Assembly: GCF_005405585.1 (NCBI RefSeq)
Contig: NZ_BJEQ01000001.1
Span: forward strand, 372,001 to 436,000
Reading direction: 5' to 3'
From: Agarivorans sp. Toyoura001
GTDB lineage: Bacteria; Pseudomonadota; Gammaproteobacteria; Enterobacterales; Celerinatantimonadaceae
DNA length: 64,000 nucleotides
The stretch's first letter is position 1, and every line of letters begins with the position of its first letter. Position numbers and translations under genes: made by a program. The notes below the pieces were generated by a model. That model ran no database searches. It saw only the letters and a list, made by a program, of their open reading frames with translations, and had not been told where the DNA came from. Shown piece after piece: positions 63,072-64,000 of this stretch.

Positions 63072-63873
63072 CTCACTAGACCGAATATTAGCCAGCGCCT
63101 TACCCATCGCAAAACACGCCGGTGAATTAGCTATAGATTGGTTTAAGCGACGCGACGCATTACTTATAACCAGCAAAGGTCACCAAGATTGGGTAAGCCA
63201 AGCTGATCAAGAGGTAGAAAGCTACCTTCGCCAAGCCTTGCTTAACGCTTTTCCCCAGCATCAATTTTTAGGTGAAGAAAATGGTGGCCGCTACCAGCCC
63301 CCTTGTTGGGTGGTTGACCCCATCGACGGCACGACCAACTTTCTTTATGGCCAAGCCGACTTCGTAGTTAGCCTAGCCTTCGCCGATGAACAAGGGCCTG
63401 CTTTAGGCATTATTGTCGCCCCTGCCCTGCAGCGACTACTTTACGCAGTGCGTGGCAAAGGTGCATTTGAAATAGTGGATGGAAAAGCTAAGGCACTAAA
63501 GCCGCGGGCAGCGGCCAAAGAACAGTTAGTGGTGGGTTTAAATCTTAACTATCAACCAGGCATTCCCCAGCAATATATGGCGCATAGCCAAGCACTAATT
63601 GATGCAGGCCACCAAGTAAGGGTTAATGGTTCAGCTGCTTGGGGCTTAACTCAAGTTGCCACTGGCGAGTTAGATGCCTGCTACATGGGGGAAGTAAATA
63701 TCTGGGATGCCATGGCTGCCCAAATTATCTGCCAAGAAGCCAATCTAAGCACCGCTCCTCATCTTATTGAACAGCTGCATGGCCCTGTTTGGGCCTGGCC
63801 TAAAGATGCTGCGATTAGCGACTTACTAAGTATCGACAATCACAAGGAGCAAGCTCATCAATCAGTTAAATAA
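63061..63873 (+). CDS. Inositol-monophosphatase-family enzyme
   Basis: A 270-residue Mg-dependent, Li-sensitive-type phosphatase. The metal motifs are present: GEEN (Glu72-Glu73), WVVDPIDGTTNF (Asp86, Asp89) and the C-terminal NIWDAMAAQII with the WD motif. Members hydrolyse inositol monophosphate, fructose-1,6-bisphosphate, PAP or other sugar phosphates. Placed after a phosphoester transporter and an MBL-fold enzyme, it would release inorganic phosphate from the imported substrate. It overlaps the MBL gene by 11 nt. Confidence 0.9.
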   Translation: MSPNSLDRILASALPIAKHAGELAIDWFKRRDALLITSKGHQDWVSQADQEVESYLRQALLNAFPQHQFLGEENGGRYQPPCWVVDPIDGTTNFLYGQADFVVSLAFADEQGPALGIIVAPALQRLLYAVRGKGAFEIVDGKAKALKPRAAAKEQLVVGLNLNYQPGIPQQYMAHSQALIDAGHQVRVNGSAAWGLTQVATGELDACYMGEVNIWDAMAAQIICQEANLSTAPHLIEQLHGPVWAWPKDAAISDLLSIDNHKEQAHQSVK

Positions 63874-63877
63874 AAAA

Positions 63878-64000
63878 GTGACCGCATCTGATGTTGCCGC
63901 CCATTTAGGCCTATCACGTTCTGCGGTATCACGCGCTTTTACCGAAGGGGCCAGCATCAATCCAGCTAAGCGGGAAAAGATTTTGGCCGCAGCCAAAGAA
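63878..64000 (+). CDS. LacI-family regulator (N-terminus only)
   Basis: The frame from 63878 reads VTASDVAAHLGLSRSAVSRA and continues to the window end, the DNA-binding HTH of a LacI regulator. The GTG at 63878 would give the usual short N-terminus but has no ribosome-binding site, fitting coupling with the upstream stop at 63871-63873. AAGGAG at 63844-63849 is well spaced for an ATC at 63857, which would add KLINQLNKK-like residues. The regulator probably controls this operon, in addition to PhoB. Confidence 0.75.
   Translation, partial: MTASDVAAHLGLSRSAVSRAFTEGASINPAKREKILAAAKE

Noticed and set aside
1-64000. CRISPR arrays, tRNA or rRNA genes, insertion sequences, prophage genes
   Set aside because: No regularly spaced direct repeats, cloverleaf with CCA end, transposase or structural phage gene was found by reading both strands; a dedicated scan would be more sensitive for tRNA.

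Overview
The window looks like chromosomal DNA of a marine gammaproteobacterium. The sdhE/ygfZ pair, pstSCAB, an ldtD/mepK pair, yqjF-yqjG-ygiD homologues, scsBCD and yjeH all point to the Alteromonadales/Vibrionales area. Two secreted GH48 cellobiohydrolases suggest a polysaccharide degrader, perhaps related to Agarivorans; that assignment is inference from gene content only. Most genes are intact and ordinary. I saw no rRNA, tRNA, CRISPR array, transposase or prophage.

Layout. 1-5 kb: the truncated start of sdhE, divergent ygfZ and a DUF1289 gene, then a complete phosphate operon pstS-pstC-pstA-pstB (minus strand) with a Pho box. 5-12 kb: a murein pair (MepK-like endopeptidase and LdtD-like L,D-transpeptidase), DUF924, a Cys-rich regulator coupled to a Cys-rich secreted protein, and a solitary sugar-type binding protein whose start overlaps a relic of an AraC regulator. 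12-20 kb: a chemoreceptor, a LysR-controlled quinone/catechol cluster (DoxX, glutathionyl-hydroquinone reductase, extradiol dioxygenase, GlcG-like protein) and a YjeH-type exporter. 20-27 kb: two tandem GH48 cellulases, the first behind a roughly 585-nt leader with a small ORF and an attenuator-like terminator. 27-42 kb: GST, TetR with a perfect operator palindrome and a DHFR-like gene, the Scs disulfide system, a GlxA-type regulator, a second chemoreceptor, and an operon of vWA lipoprotein, sigma factor and membrane protein. 42-45 kb: ilvE, then three AT-rich orphan genes. Two of these are bounded by integron-like attC features, and one has a 44-bp perfect palindrome in its leader. 45-56 kb: a TetR-controlled GST/DUF1348/PNPOx group, an orphan PD-(D/E)XK nuclease-like protein, a YliI-type sugar dehydrogenase, a fucose/arabinose isomerase-like protein, GNAT enzymes and a TetR/MDR pair with its operator.

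56-64 kb is the most interesting region. A secreted PI-PLC-like phosphodiesterase with a ricin-type lectin domain faces an operon of UgpB/MalE-type binding protein, two permeases, UgpC-type ATPase, metallo-beta-lactamase-fold hydrolase, inositol-monophosphatase-family enzyme and LacI regulator (cut by the window end). A good Pho-box match precedes the operon. Together these suggest a phosphate-starvation route that releases, imports and dephosphorylates an organic phosphoester, possibly an inositol phosphate. The substrate is inferred, not shown.
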